From JANWWM01 sp046292465 (GTDB lineage: Bacteria; Bacteroidota; Chlorobiia; Chlorobiales; Thermochlorobacteraceae): a stretch of 64,000 nucleotides of DNA. The number at the start of each line of letters is the position of its first letter. Position 1 is the first letter of the stretch. Made by a program: the position numbers and the translations under genes. The notes under the pieces were generated by a model. It saw only the letters and a list, made by a program, of their open reading frames with translations. It was not told where the DNA came from and did no database searches. The stretch lies in assembly GCA_046292465.1 (NCBI GenBank), contig JBKBRB010000014.1:1-64000 (forward strand), given 5' to 3'. Below, in pieces: positions 1-9,100 of the stretch.

Positions 1-58
1 GTTTCAGCCGCTTGGCTTCCCGAAACGTTTTTCCAATTTGAAGCAAAGTATCCAACAT
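1..58 (-). CDS. Start of a probable cas8b-type (TM1802/Csh1-like) gene, cut by window edge
   Basis: Only the first 19 codons are in the window, read leftward from an ATG at 56-58. They give a start resembling MLDTLLQIGKTF followed by REAKRLK. Large subunits of type I-B Cascade of the TM1802/Csh1 kind often begin with a similar short helix containing LLxIGK; that likeness is from memory and is weak on its own. The main argument is position: the gene is divergent from cas6, 236 bases away, as expected of the first gene of an effector operon. It could be any other gene. No clear ribosome site is visible, only GATAAG upstream. Confidence 0.35.
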   Translation of the reverse strand, partial: MLDTLLQIGKTFREAKRLK

Positions 59-294
59 TTCGCTTATCTCAGTTTAATTTCCGTTCGTTCTTTTGTAAAG
101 CGTTGCTGAATCGATAAACGCAACTCGGCAGGCAACCGTCTCGTTGTGGTTATGGGGCTTGCTGTGCATGACTTGAAAAGGGTTTTCAGTTATGGAAGAA
201 ACTGCAACGCAAAAAGCATAAACAATTTTTTTTTCAAATCCAAATGTTTGTGCTATGATTGCACATTCATCGCACTTATCCAATATGCTGAGCA
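59..294. promoter_or_regulatory. Divergent intergenic region of the cas locus
   Basis: 236 bases separate the leftward cas8b-like start from cas6. Both genes must take their promoters from here. I see no repeat, no leader-like array end and no convincing promoter pair. A short open frame of 73 codons on the minus strand fills the space, but its translation has no recognisable features. Confidence 0.4.
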
Positions 295-1071
295 ATGCGC
301 CTAAAACTTACCCTTATCCAAGAGCAACAAACAGAACTTTTACCGCTCAACTCTAACTATTACATCAGTTCGGCAATTTACCGCACATTAGAACGCTCCT
401 CACCCGAATTCTCTGAATTGATGCACAACTACGGCTACTCTAATCCCGATGAACGCCGTAAGTTCAAACTCTTTACCTTCTCTAACCTCGATGTGCCTGA
501 ACGACGCATTGATGGCTCTCACTTGGTCTCCTTTTCAAAAAAAATTTCCTTCACACTCTCCTCACCGATGGACGACTTCCTGCAACACCTCGTTACGGGT
601 CTTTTTTCCGATGGATATTTCTTCATCGGCAAAGCACGGTTTCGCAAAGGCGAAATTATTTCTCTCCCCGACCCTGAATTTTCCGAGACAATGGAATTTT
701 CTATGCTCTCGCCGCTTGTGGCTTCAGTTATGCGCCCCGACCGCTCAAAAGAATATCTCAAATATCACGACATCCGACTTGCGCCCGTCTTGCTCCAAAA
801 TTTACTCGCTAAATATGAAGCCGTTCACCGCAAAGCGTTTGACGGCAATACCGATACCTTTCGCATCGAGTTCAGCACTCGATACATTGAGCAAAAGCAA
901 GGCAAAATTGAAAAGCTAATTACGATTCGTGAAGGACGCGAAGGGGAAACGAAAATTAAAGCCATTCTCTGCCCTTTTACGGTTACCGCCCCTGTGGAAC
1001 TAATGAAAATCGGCTACGACTGCGGCTTCGGCGAAAAAAACGCACAAGGCTTTGGAATGGTGAAGGTTTGA
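295..1071 (+). CDS. cas6: CRISPR-associated endoribonuclease Cas6
   Basis: 258 residues, the usual length for Cas6. The family cuts CRISPR precursor RNA in the repeat and usually stays bound to the 3' handle of the guide. The C-terminus shows the hallmark glycine-rich loop, GFGEKNAQGFGMVKV (about residues 244-258), preceded by a strand-rich RAMP-like half with the segment KAILCPFTVTAPVELMKIGYDCG. The N-terminal half (MRLKLTLIQEQQ, then YYISSAIYRTLE) matches the first ferredoxin-like fold of the family. His47-type or other catalytic residues cannot be assigned safely from sequence alone. The ATG at 295 gives the expected MRLKLTL start. No array or other cas gene lies to the right, so the rest of the locus must lie left of the window. 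Confidence 0.85.
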   Translation: MRLKLTLIQEQQTELLPLNSNYYISSAIYRTLERSSPEFSELMHNYGYSNPDERRKFKLFTFSNLDVPERRIDGSHLVSFSKKISFTLSSPMDDFLQHLVTGLFSDGYFFIGKARFRKGEIISLPDPEFSETMEFSMLSPLVASVMRPDRSKEYLKYHDIRLAPVLLQNLLAKYEAVHRKAFDGNTDTFRIEFSTRYIEQKQGKIEKLITIREGREGETKIKAILCPFTVTAPVELMKIGYDCGFGEKNAQGFGMVKV

Positions 1072-1095
1072 ACAGTTTGGGAAAGAAGCAACTTG

Positions 1096-1169
1096 TCGGC
1101 GTGACTGGATTTGAACCAGCGACCCCTTCCACCCCAAGGAAGTGCGCTACCGGGCTGCGCTACACGCCG
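1096..1169 (-). tRNA. tRNA-Pro (anticodon GGG)
   Basis: Read on the minus strand, the gene starts CGGCGTG and pairs with CACGCCG at the 3' end, giving a perfect 7-bp acceptor stem with the C1-G72 pair typical of proline tRNA. The anticodon arm is CTTCC / GGAAG around the loop TTGGGGT, so the anticodon is GGG (codon CCC). The T arm shows GGTTCAAATCC. CCA is not encoded; the gene is followed by ACA. Confidence 0.95.
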
Positions 1170-1223
1170 AAATTTTACAGACGAAATTTTTTAGGGCGCA
1201 AAGATAACAAAAATCATTCTTTT

Positions 1224-2096
1224 TCACACACCGATTTTTTTCAAAATCATATCAATCTGTCCCCAATAAGAACGCCCGAACAAATTCAAATGCACCAACA
1301 AAGGATAAAGATTCAACACACCGATACGCTCCCGCCAATGTCGCTCCAACGGAAAAACATCTTGATACGCTTCAAACAATCGCTCATCAAAACCGCCAAA
1401 GAGGTGCATAAACGCCAGTTCGGCTTCGCGATGTCCGTAATAAACGGCAGGGTCAATCACAGTTGGCAAGCCGCGTTCATCGACGAGAAAATTTCCGCTC
1501 CACAAGTCGCCGTGCAACAGTGCTGGGGCTTCGTTCGGAATCAGTGCGTCCAACTTTGGAAACAATTTCTCTATGCGTTTGGCTTCATCGTGCGAAAGCC
1601 GTCGTGTTTGCAAGGCAAGGCGAATCATTGGCAGTAGCCGTTCTTCTCGGAAGAAATCGTGCCATGTTTGATGCGCCCGATTGCGTTGTGGCAGTGCGCC
1701 GATAAAGTTATCGCGCTTGTAGCCAAAAGTCGATTGTGTGTGTTGGTGCAACGCGGCTAACGCTCTGCCGAATTGTTCCCAAAAGTCTGCACGTTTTGGT
1801 TTGGATTCTATGCACTCCAAAATCAAGTAGGCGTGCGATGTGGATTGATTCACTGAAATGACCTTCGGCACGCGCAAGGTGTTGGTTTCGGCAAGTGTTG
1901 TCAATCCGTCGGCTTCGGCTTGAAAGTTCTCGAGTTGGTCGTGGGCATTGTGTTTGATGAAGTAAGTGCCGATGCTCGTCTCGACGCGCTCCGCATGATG
2001 AATGCACCCGCCACCGAGTGCAATCCGCTTTTTCAGCACCACGCCTTTGCCCAGCGCAGATTCAAGTGCGTGCGCAATTTGAGCATCACTTATCAT
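1224..2096 (-). CDS. Fructosamine kinase family protein (protein deglycation kinase)
   Basis: 290 residues, full length for the fructosamine/ketosamine-3-kinase family (related to aminoglycoside phosphotransferases). These enzymes phosphorylate sugar-modified lysines on proteins, so that the adduct falls off. Visible marks are the glycine-rich start IALGGGCIHHA (about 26-36), the catalytic loop HGDLWSGNFLVDE (about 195-207) and the metal-binding IDPAVYYGHREAELAF. The start codon overlaps the stop of the upstream methyltransferase gene by one base (TGATG), so the two are translationally coupled, and both follow leuS in one minus-strand operon. Confidence 0.9.
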   Translation of the reverse strand: MISDAQIAHALESALGKGVVLKKRIALGGGCIHHAERVETSIGTYFIKHNAHDQLENFQAEADGLTTLAETNTLRVPKVISVNQSTSHAYLILECIESKPKRADFWEQFGRALAALHQHTQSTFGYKRDNFIGALPQRNRAHQTWHDFFREERLLPMIRLALQTRRLSHDEAKRIEKLFPKLDALIPNEAPALLHGDLWSGNFLVDERGLPTVIDPAVYYGHREAELAFMHLFGGFDERLFEAYQDVFPLERHWRERIGVLNLYPLLVHLNLFGRSYWGQIDMILKKIGV

Positions 2097-2773
2097 CAGT
2101 AGATAAACGGAATTAACTTTTTCGTTCGTGTGCGATACTCGCGAAATGCACTTCCGAAGCGTTGTTCCATCATTGCCTCTTCAACGCGAATATGATTGCC
2201 AAAGACGATAGCGCACGCCAGCCAAAATAAAATCAGCGCATAAAGGCTTTGCAGAAGCACCGCCATGCCTGAAAACAGCAAGCAATACGAGAGATAAACA
2301 GGATGACGAACCACGCCATAAATGCCCTTCGTGATGAGCTTGTGGTCGTCTTTGAGCACCAAGCGGTCGAAGAATTTGCCGAGCGTGCGCGTGGCGTGAT
2401 GCACGAGCACAGTTGCCAAGAGGAGCAAGACGCCTGCAATTATCAACGAAACCGATTCAGGGAATAGCATCGTCAGCGATTTTTGTTTGGCAAAGTCGTA
2501 AATCGCGAGCGGGTGAATAAGCCAAAGCCCTGCGGTCGCCAATGCTGTGGATATGCCTAATTGCTTTTGCACCGATTTGCTTTCGGCTTTCTGTGAGACT
2601 TGTCCTGTGGCGATTGTGTTCCACACCGCGCCAAGCAAGAAGAGCGTATAGACGAGATAGAGCGCAATCATCTGCCACGAGAGCCAAACCTCCAAAAAGT
2701 AAGCCGGCAAGCCAAGTGCAATTACAATCAGGAGTGCGATTTGCCGAAGTTGCTTCAAGAAGCGCGAAAGCAT
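2096..2773 (-). CDS. Isoprenylcysteine carboxyl methyltransferase (ICMT) family membrane protein
   Basis: 225 residues with about five hydrophobic segments. The C-terminal half carries the ICMT/phospholipid methyltransferase-type motif, YGVVRHPVYLSY (about 151-162), and the later RVEEAMMEQRFGSAFREYRT, which bind the methyl donor S-adenosylmethionine. Bacterial members methylate unknown lipid or small substrates, so the substrate cannot be named. The gene begins one base after the leuS stop codon and its own stop overlaps the next start, so it is the middle gene of a tight operon. Confidence 0.8.
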   Translation of the reverse strand: MLSRFLKQLRQIALLIVIALGLPAYFLEVWLSWQMIALYLVYTLFLLGAVWNTIATGQVSQKAESKSVQKQLGISTALATAGLWLIHPLAIYDFAKQKSLTMLFPESVSLIIAGVLLLLATVLVHHATRTLGKFFDRLVLKDDHKLITKGIYGVVRHPVYLSYCLLFSGMAVLLQSLYALILFWLACAIVFGNHIRVEEAMMEQRFGSAFREYRTRTKKLIPFIY

Positions 2774-2774
2774 C

Positions 2775-5210
2775 TTACTTCACCACCAAATTCACGAGTT
2801 TATTCGGCACCACAATTTGCTTGATGATTTCTTTTCCGTCAAGAAATTTTGCAACGGAATCCACTTCTTTGGCGCGTCGGATTAAATCGTCATTGCTCAT
2901 GCCGACGGTTGCTTCAAATGTGCCGCGCAATTTGCCGCTTACCTGCACGACAATCGTTACCGTGTCGTCTTTCGTTAAGGCTTCGTCGTATTTTGGATAG
3001 GGCGCATCGGCGATAGAAGGCTTATTGCCAATGGCTTCCCAAAGTTCTTCGGCGATGTGTGGTGCGAAGGGCGAAAGCATCACCAGCAAGTTTTCAATCG
3101 CGATTTTGTTGTGGCAGTTTTCTTTGGTCAGCAGATTGACGAACTCCATCATGGCGGCAATGGCCGTGTTGAAGCGCAAGTTCTCGCAATCTTCCTCGAC
3201 CTTTTTTATCGTCTTGTGCATTGCCTTTTGAATCTCGAGCGTCATGGGCTTGTCGTCAATGCCGATGTCGCCGTCGGTTTCAGGACTGCCATCGCGCGTG
3301 TTTGAATAAACCAATCGCCATACGCGACCCAAAAAGCGCACAATGCCCTCAATGCCTTTCGTGTTCCAAGGCTTGACTTGCTCGAGCGGACCAAGAAACA
3401 TCACATAAAGCCGCGCCACATCGGCGCCGTAATTTTGCAGGAGCGAATCAACGCTCACCACATTGCCACGCGACTTGGACATCTTCTCGCCGTCTTCGCC
3501 TAAAATCATGCCTTGATTAAAGAGTTTTTTGAACGGCTCTTTGTGTGAAACCAGTCCGCAATCATAAAGCACTTTATGCCAAAATCGCGCATAGAGCAAA
3601 TGCAAGACGGCGTGTTCGGCGCCGCCAATGTAAAGGTCAACTTCGCCCCAATACTTTTCTTTTTCAGGCGAGCAGAAAGCGTCGGGATTGCGTGCATCTT
3701 TGAAGCGCAAGTAATACCAACAACTGCCTGCCCATTGTGGCATGGTGTTGGTTTCGCGGCGGAATTTGCCGTATTCGTCTTCGCCATAAAGCCATTCCGA
3801 AATGTTCGCTAATGGCGATTCGCCTGTGCCTGAAGGCTCATACTTTTCAACGTCGGGAAGCGTGAGCGGCAAGTTAGTTTCGGGGCGCATGGTGCCGTCT
3901 TCGTAGTGCTTAATCGGAATGGGTTCGCCCCAGTAGCGTTGGCGCGAAAACACCCAGTCGCGCAGTTTGTAATTCACCTTGCGCTTGCCTATGCCTTTGG
4001 CTTCGAGGTAATCGCAAATTTTCTCGAAGGCGTCTTTGAAAGCAAGTCCGTTCAGACTCACTTCGCCGTTATCGCTATTGACACACGGCGCGTCTTTGGC
4101 AACAAAGACCTGCTCTTGAACGGAATGTGGCGATTGCAAGACTTCCACAATCGGCAGGTCGAACTTCTTTGCAAATTCCCAGTCGCGCTCGTCGTGTGCG
4201 GGCACGGCCATAATTGCGCCTGTGCCGTAACTCATAAGCACATAATCGGCAATCCAAATGGGAATCGGCTTTTGAGTGAGCGGGTTTATTGCATAGCCGC
4301 CGGTGAAGACGCCGGTTTTTTCTTTCTGCAATCCTGTTCGCTCCAAATCCGATTTTCTTTTGGCTTCGTCTTGATATTTAACCACAGCGGCGCGTTGTGC
4401 ATCGGTTGTAATTTCCTCAACGAGCGGATGTTCGGGCGCAAGCACCATGTAGGTTGCGCCGAAAATCGTGTCGGGGCGTGTTGTAAAAACGCGAATACTT
4501 GACGACGATTCCGCCACTTGAAATTCAATTTCGCACCCGATTGATTTGCCAATCCAGTTGCGTTGCATTTCCTTGATGCTCTCGCTCCAATCGAGTTCGT
4601 CTAAATCGGCGAGCAGTCGTTCCGCGTATTCCGTGATTTTCAATACCCATTGGCGCAGGGGCTTTCGGATAACGGTAAAGCCTTTTTCAAGATACTCGTC
4701 GACCTCTTCGTTAGCGAGCACGACTTTCTGCTCTTCACACCAGTTGACGGGAATTTCCGCCACGTAGGCAAGTCCTCGTTCGTAGAGTTTGAGAAAAATC
4801 CATTGTGTCCATTTGACATAGTCATCGTCGGTTGTATTGATTTCGCGCGACCAGTCGTAAGCACCGCCCAAGCGTTGAAGCGAGGCTTTGAAGCTCTTGA
4901 TGTTTTGTTCCGTTGTCAGGCGCGGGTGTGTGCCCGTTTTAATCGCGTATTGTTCGGCAGGCAGTCCGAAGGCGTCCCACCCCATTGGGTGCAAGACGCA
5001 AAAGCCTTTGTGGCGTTTGAAGCGTGCGACGATGTCGGTCGCAGTGTAGCCTTCTAAATGCCCAACATGCAATCCGCTTCCGCTTGGATACGGAAACATA
5101 TCGAGCACGTAATACTTTGGCTTGTTTGGGTCTTCGTGAACTTCAAAGATTTTATGCTCTGCCCAGTAGCGTTGCCACTTTTTCTCGATGTCTGAAAAGG
5201 AGTATTTCAT
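2775..5210 (-). CDS. leuS: Leucine--tRNA ligase
   Basis: About 811 residues after choosing the ATG at 5208-5210, which gives MKYSFSDIEKKWQRYW, the usual LeuRS start. An in-frame start 30 bases upstream adds residues unlike the family. The class I HIGH signature appears as FPYPSGSGLHVGHLEGY and the KMSKS loop as GEKMSKSRGNVV. The inserted editing domain is present, with the TTRPDTIFGATYMVLAPEHP region. The enzyme charges tRNA-Leu in the cytoplasm. It is the first gene of a minus-strand operon with the ICMT-like and fructosamine-kinase genes. No T-box-like leader is visible upstream. Confidence 0.98.
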   Translation of the reverse strand: MKYSFSDIEKKWQRYWAEHKIFEVHEDPNKPKYYVLDMFPYPSGSGLHVGHLEGYTATDIVARFKRHKGFCVLHPMGWDAFGLPAEQYAIKTGTHPRLTTEQNIKSFKASLQRLGGAYDWSREINTTDDDYVKWTQWIFLKLYERGLAYVAEIPVNWCEEQKVVLANEEVDEYLEKGFTVIRKPLRQWVLKITEYAERLLADLDELDWSESIKEMQRNWIGKSIGCEIEFQVAESSSSIRVFTTRPDTIFGATYMVLAPEHPLVEEITTDAQRAAVVKYQDEAKRKSDLERTGLQKEKTGVFTGGYAINPLTQKPIPIWIADYVLMSYGTGAIMAVPAHDERDWEFAKKFDLPIVEVLQSPHSVQEQVFVAKDAPCVNSDNGEVSLNGLAFKDAFEKICDYLEAKGIGKRKVNYKLRDWVFSRQRYWGEPIPIKHYEDGTMRPETNLPLTLPDVEKYEPSGTGESPLANISEWLYGEDEYGKFRRETNTMPQWAGSCWYYLRFKDARNPDAFCSPEKEKYWGEVDLYIGGAEHAVLHLLYARFWHKVLYDCGLVSHKEPFKKLFNQGMILGEDGEKMSKSRGNVVSVDSLLQNYGADVARLYVMFLGPLEQVKPWNTKGIEGIVRFLGRVWRLVYSNTRDGSPETDGDIGIDDKPMTLEIQKAMHKTIKKVEEDCENLRFNTAIAAMMEFVNLLTKENCHNKIAIENLLVMLSPFAPHIAEELWEAIGNKPSIADAPYPKYDEALTKDDTVTIVVQVSGKLRGTFEATVGMSNDDLIRRAKEVDSVAKFLDGKEIIKQIVVPNKLVNLVVK

Positions 5211-5390
5211 TGGATAAATTCGCGTTGAATGAGAACGCAAATATAACTTTCGGAGGGCAGTTTTTATGTAATGAAGAACGAGGCTATCATTCCGAGAGAA
5301 GCGTCAAGAAGTTAAGAGTTGATAGTGAAGCGTTAAGCATAAGCCAATGCGTTCCACTTTTACTTCCATTCTCAACTCGCTTGTATTCCC
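5211..5390. repeat. Intergenic stretch with degenerate copies of a dispersed repeat
   Basis: The 180 bases hold no gene. A segment near 5286 reads TCATTCCGAGAGAAGCG, and one near 5385-5413 reads as an inverted relative, ending TGTTCGGAATGACTGAGG. Similar words occur in the 10702-10981 spacer. They look like decayed copies of one dispersed palindromic repeat family; the right copy runs into the end of the Rpn-type gene. Confidence 0.4.
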
Positions 5391-6195
5391 TCACAGTGTT
5401 CGGAATGACTGAGGCACGCGTTGCACAGCGTCAAGCGGAAGGTTCAACTCTTTGGCAATCACTTCATCAGACAAACCCAAGCGACGCAAGAGCTTAACGG
5501 CTTCAAGTTTGCCTTCCAACAATCCCTTGCGTTTGCCTTCCAACAAACCCTTGCGCTTACCTTCAAGTTTGCCTTCCTCAAAGACCTCTTTGTAAAATTG
5601 CGTCTCTTTTAAGAGTTCTTTTTGTATCCCTAACATGGCTCTGACCTCCTCTCGTGTTAATTTTGAAAATTTGTATGTGATTACCTGCTCTATCAAATCC
5701 AACTCTTTCAGACTTGCCTTCTTCATCATTTTGCGCACCATCTTCTTCGCAAGACGCTCTGACACAACTAACAATTTGAATAACCCCAACGACAAATCCT
5801 CTCCCTCTCTTAACTCGTCCAAATATACACGCTCAAAGCATTCAAGCCCAAGCAACAGTTCGTAGTTTCCTCTATCTTTCTGCTCCACGCTCCTCGTCGG
5901 ATATATCACCACGCCTTTCCACTTCTTCGTCGGATATTGTTTCAAATACAAAAATACTTCCGCAAAAAAAACGCGCGTAAAAATGCTCGTCTGTCTGAAA
6001 CTGTGCTTCAACAAAATAGGTCGGGTCTCCTTCGTTTTTGGGCACGAACACCCCATCAAGCCGAAACGCTGTTTCTTTGATTTCTACCGATTTGAAGTCG
6101 TAGCGCGCCGCATCGTTAGGATTTCTGCCGATGAGATTGAAAAAGCCCTGCGGCATCAGTTGAAACAATAAGTAGATAATTTTGTCCGTTCGCAT
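5391..6195 (-). pseudogene. Rpn / DUF2887-type PD-(D/E)XK nuclease gene, frameshifted
   Basis: Two overlapping frames add up to one Rpn-family protein (recombination-promoting nuclease, often labelled putative transposase). The first part runs from the ATG at 6193-6195 to HFYARFF and contains the nuclease core: LDGVFVPKNEGDPTYFVEAQFQ, with the Asp and the ExQ triad. The second part continues AEVFLYLKQY and ends with a helical tail containing tandem copies of LEGKRKGL and a final helix-turn-helix-like LGLSDEVIAKEL. The frames meet at a run of eight A (plus strand 5964-5971); removing one base restores an uninterrupted frame. This may be a real mutation, a slippage site or a sequencing error. 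The start lies 3 bases after the stop codon of the subtilase gene. Confidence 0.8.
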
Positions 6196-6198
6196 GAT

Positions 6199-9100
6199 TT
6201 AGCGCACAATGGCGAGTTTTCCCATTTTTTCGCTGACACCTTCAGCAGTGATGCGGTAGATGTAAATTCCACTTGCGACCTTCTCTCCGCTATTTGTGTC
6301 CAAGTTCCAGCGTGCGCCGCCCGTATCGCCTTCGTGCTGAATGGTTTTAATGGCTTTGCCGTTCAGCGTATAGATGTGAATCGTGGCTTTGCGCGTGAGA
6401 TTAGCAAACATGATGAAGTCCACACCGCTTGCTTTGCTGTATGGATTGGGATAGGTAAAGACATCAGCAAGATTTTCCTTTGTGGACGCAAAGGAGACGA
6501 CATTTCCGCTATTTGCCGTGTCAATCAACATGCCGTCGGTGCTACGAATCTCTCGAACAACTAAACTCACAGTAAAGCCAAGTGCGCCAATCGGTCTGCC
6601 TTCAAGGTCGAGCAGGAGTTTATTGTTCTGAACCGTCGCCGCTTTAACGCGCCCATCAGGCTTGACGGTAAAATTTTGCGGGGAAACAGAACTTGGGTCA
6701 ATCGGTCGATTCATTGTAAGTGAGATGCGATAAGGGGAAATCACCGCTTTTTCCACAATGAAAAATGCGGCTTGCGATTCAGGCACAACCTCGAAGGTTG
6801 CCGTGTTGAAGTTTGTGTCGAGCCGTGCGTTGAAGATGTCGCGCAGTCCTGAAACGCGCACCACATAACGCCCTGTGTCCAATGGCACATATCGGAACGA
6901 GAGCACGGCTTCTTCTCCGCCCCTTGCAAACGCAACCGATTGCGCGATTTTCACTTCTCCATTTTTTTCTATCAGAAACATGCCCGCTTGAATCGGCGGC
7001 GACATCGGACGATTAAATCGCACTCTCAAACTTTGATTGGCAAAACTTGCTGAAAGCACGCGCGGCAAAGGCACCGCTCGCCCAATTAAATACGCACTTG
7101 TATCGCTTTCGCTTATGCCATCGCTTGCCGTTACGGCATAGACATAAAACAAATTCGGATTCACGCTGTTATCGATGAACTCCGTGTTGGTTGTTGTAGC
7201 AAAGAGCGACACATTAAACGGATACGTCGGAAATGCGGTCGTGGCTTGGCGATAGATTTTATACTGCGTCGCGCCTTGCACACTTCGCCACGAGAGCCGA
7301 ATTTGATTTGTTCCCAAAGGCTCGCCCGCTACGCCCACAGGCGCAAGAATGCCTTGAAAATTTTGATACTCCCACGCATAACTGAATAGGTCGTCACAAA
7401 AGTAAATCTCGTTCAAGCCGTTGCCATCGGCGTCGCCAACCATGACTTCTTGCGCTTGCGCGAAAGGATAATTCCAAACAGGCACGAAAGTCTCTCTTGC
7501 CCCGTCCCACTTGAAGATGTAAAGGTTTGGATAGGCTACGATGATGAGTTCATCGACGCCGTCTTTATCCAAATCGCTTGTGGCAACGGCACTTTCAAAA
7601 AAGCGTTTGAATCGATAGTTGAAAAATGCCTGCTTCCAAATGCGCACGAGGCTATCTTGGTTGTTTGCTTGCCAACATTCATAGACCCAAATGGGCGTGG
7701 CGTAGTTGCGCAAGGAATCGAAGAGTTCTTCGCTGTGATAGCCAATGATGAGTTGTCGCTTACCGTTGTTGAGATAATTGCCGCTCGTAATGCCTTGGCT
7801 ACCGCCGATAAATCCTGCCCCCGCTTGATATTGCCAATTCAAGTTGTAAGTGTTTCCGCTTCCTGAGTATTCATATCCGAAAAAGTTGGCGTCGTAATCG
7901 CCAACGATGATTTCACGTTTGCCGTCGCCGTCAAAGTCATCGACGATTGCGCGTGGTTGTTCGAAGAGCGGCGCCGTGTTTGGATTTTCACGACTGCGGA
8001 AAGGATTTGGCAGCGAGGCGATGGGTTGAAAAGCGTTGTTGTAGATGAGGTAGTTCGTATCGCGTCGCGCCAGCAGTTGGCGTTCTCCGTTGTTTTTGGT
8101 GTCGGCGAAGGTTGCGCCCCAGAGGTCGCCACGCGTGGTATCGGCAAATCTTATCGTCTCAAACGGCGAGCCTTGCGGCGTGGATTGCGAAAAGACAAGG
8201 GTTTTTCCGCCTGCACTGGTGAGCAGTTCCAAGCGTCCATCGCCATCAATATCAGCAACGCTTCGCGGGATTTGAATGAGCGGAAGCGTATCGAGCAAGA
8301 TGAACTTCGCGCTATCGGCGTTGTATTCGTAACGGCGCAAATCGCCGAACTTTCTGCCTTCAAATGGTCGGCTTTCGTTCATCAAGACTTCTTTTCGTCC
8401 GTTGCGATTAAAATCTTGCATCGTTTTCAGGAAGTAGCCTTTTGGCAAGCGCAAATCGCGCCTCTCGCGCAAGTAGGTTTGACCGAAGGTCGGAATTTGG
8501 CTCACGAAACCGTTGAGACGAAAGGTGCTTGTGTCGCTTCTTGTTATGAATCCTGCAAGGTTTTTGGCTTGAACGAAAAAGTCGTAATCGGTTTCAGGTT
8601 GAAGGTCGTTTTCGCCAAGCAGTGCGGAATGGCGTTGGCGAATGCCATCGAAGCGAAACGGTGAAAAGGGTTGCGAAGAATTTCTTTGGCGATAAAACAA
8701 TACAGCATCGCATTGGTCGTCGGTGCGAAACTCGACCAAGACGCCGTGTCGGTCATTGACGATTACATCGGTTGCGGAAAGCGACGCGATAACGGGCGGC
8801 GTTCTATCGATGACGACGCGGATTCGATTTTCAATCGTGCGTCCTGTGGTTTCGCGCACAGCAAGGCGAAGCGTGTAGTCGCCATTGGGCAAGAGCGAAT
8901 CGGGTTGCACGATGTTCCATATTGCCAGCGTGTCGCGAATCATCGGGCGCGTTGAAGTTGCGAGCGTTATCCATTGATTTTGATTGCCAATGCCGCGCCG
9001 ATAGTCGACAGTGAAGGATTGAAATCGTGGTGAGATAGCCGTTCCTGTTACCGCAATCGGCGATTGTGCGGTTCTGCCTTCGTCAGTTTGAGGCGAGAGA

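Noticed and set aside
74..295. 73-codon minus-strand frame between the cas genes
   Set aside because: No ribosome site, no motif, and it fills the space needed for divergent promoters.
1068..1637. Open frame of 189 codons on the plus strand
   Set aside because: It begins inside the complement of tRNA-Pro and then runs antisense to the fructosamine-kinase gene; the translation has no motifs.
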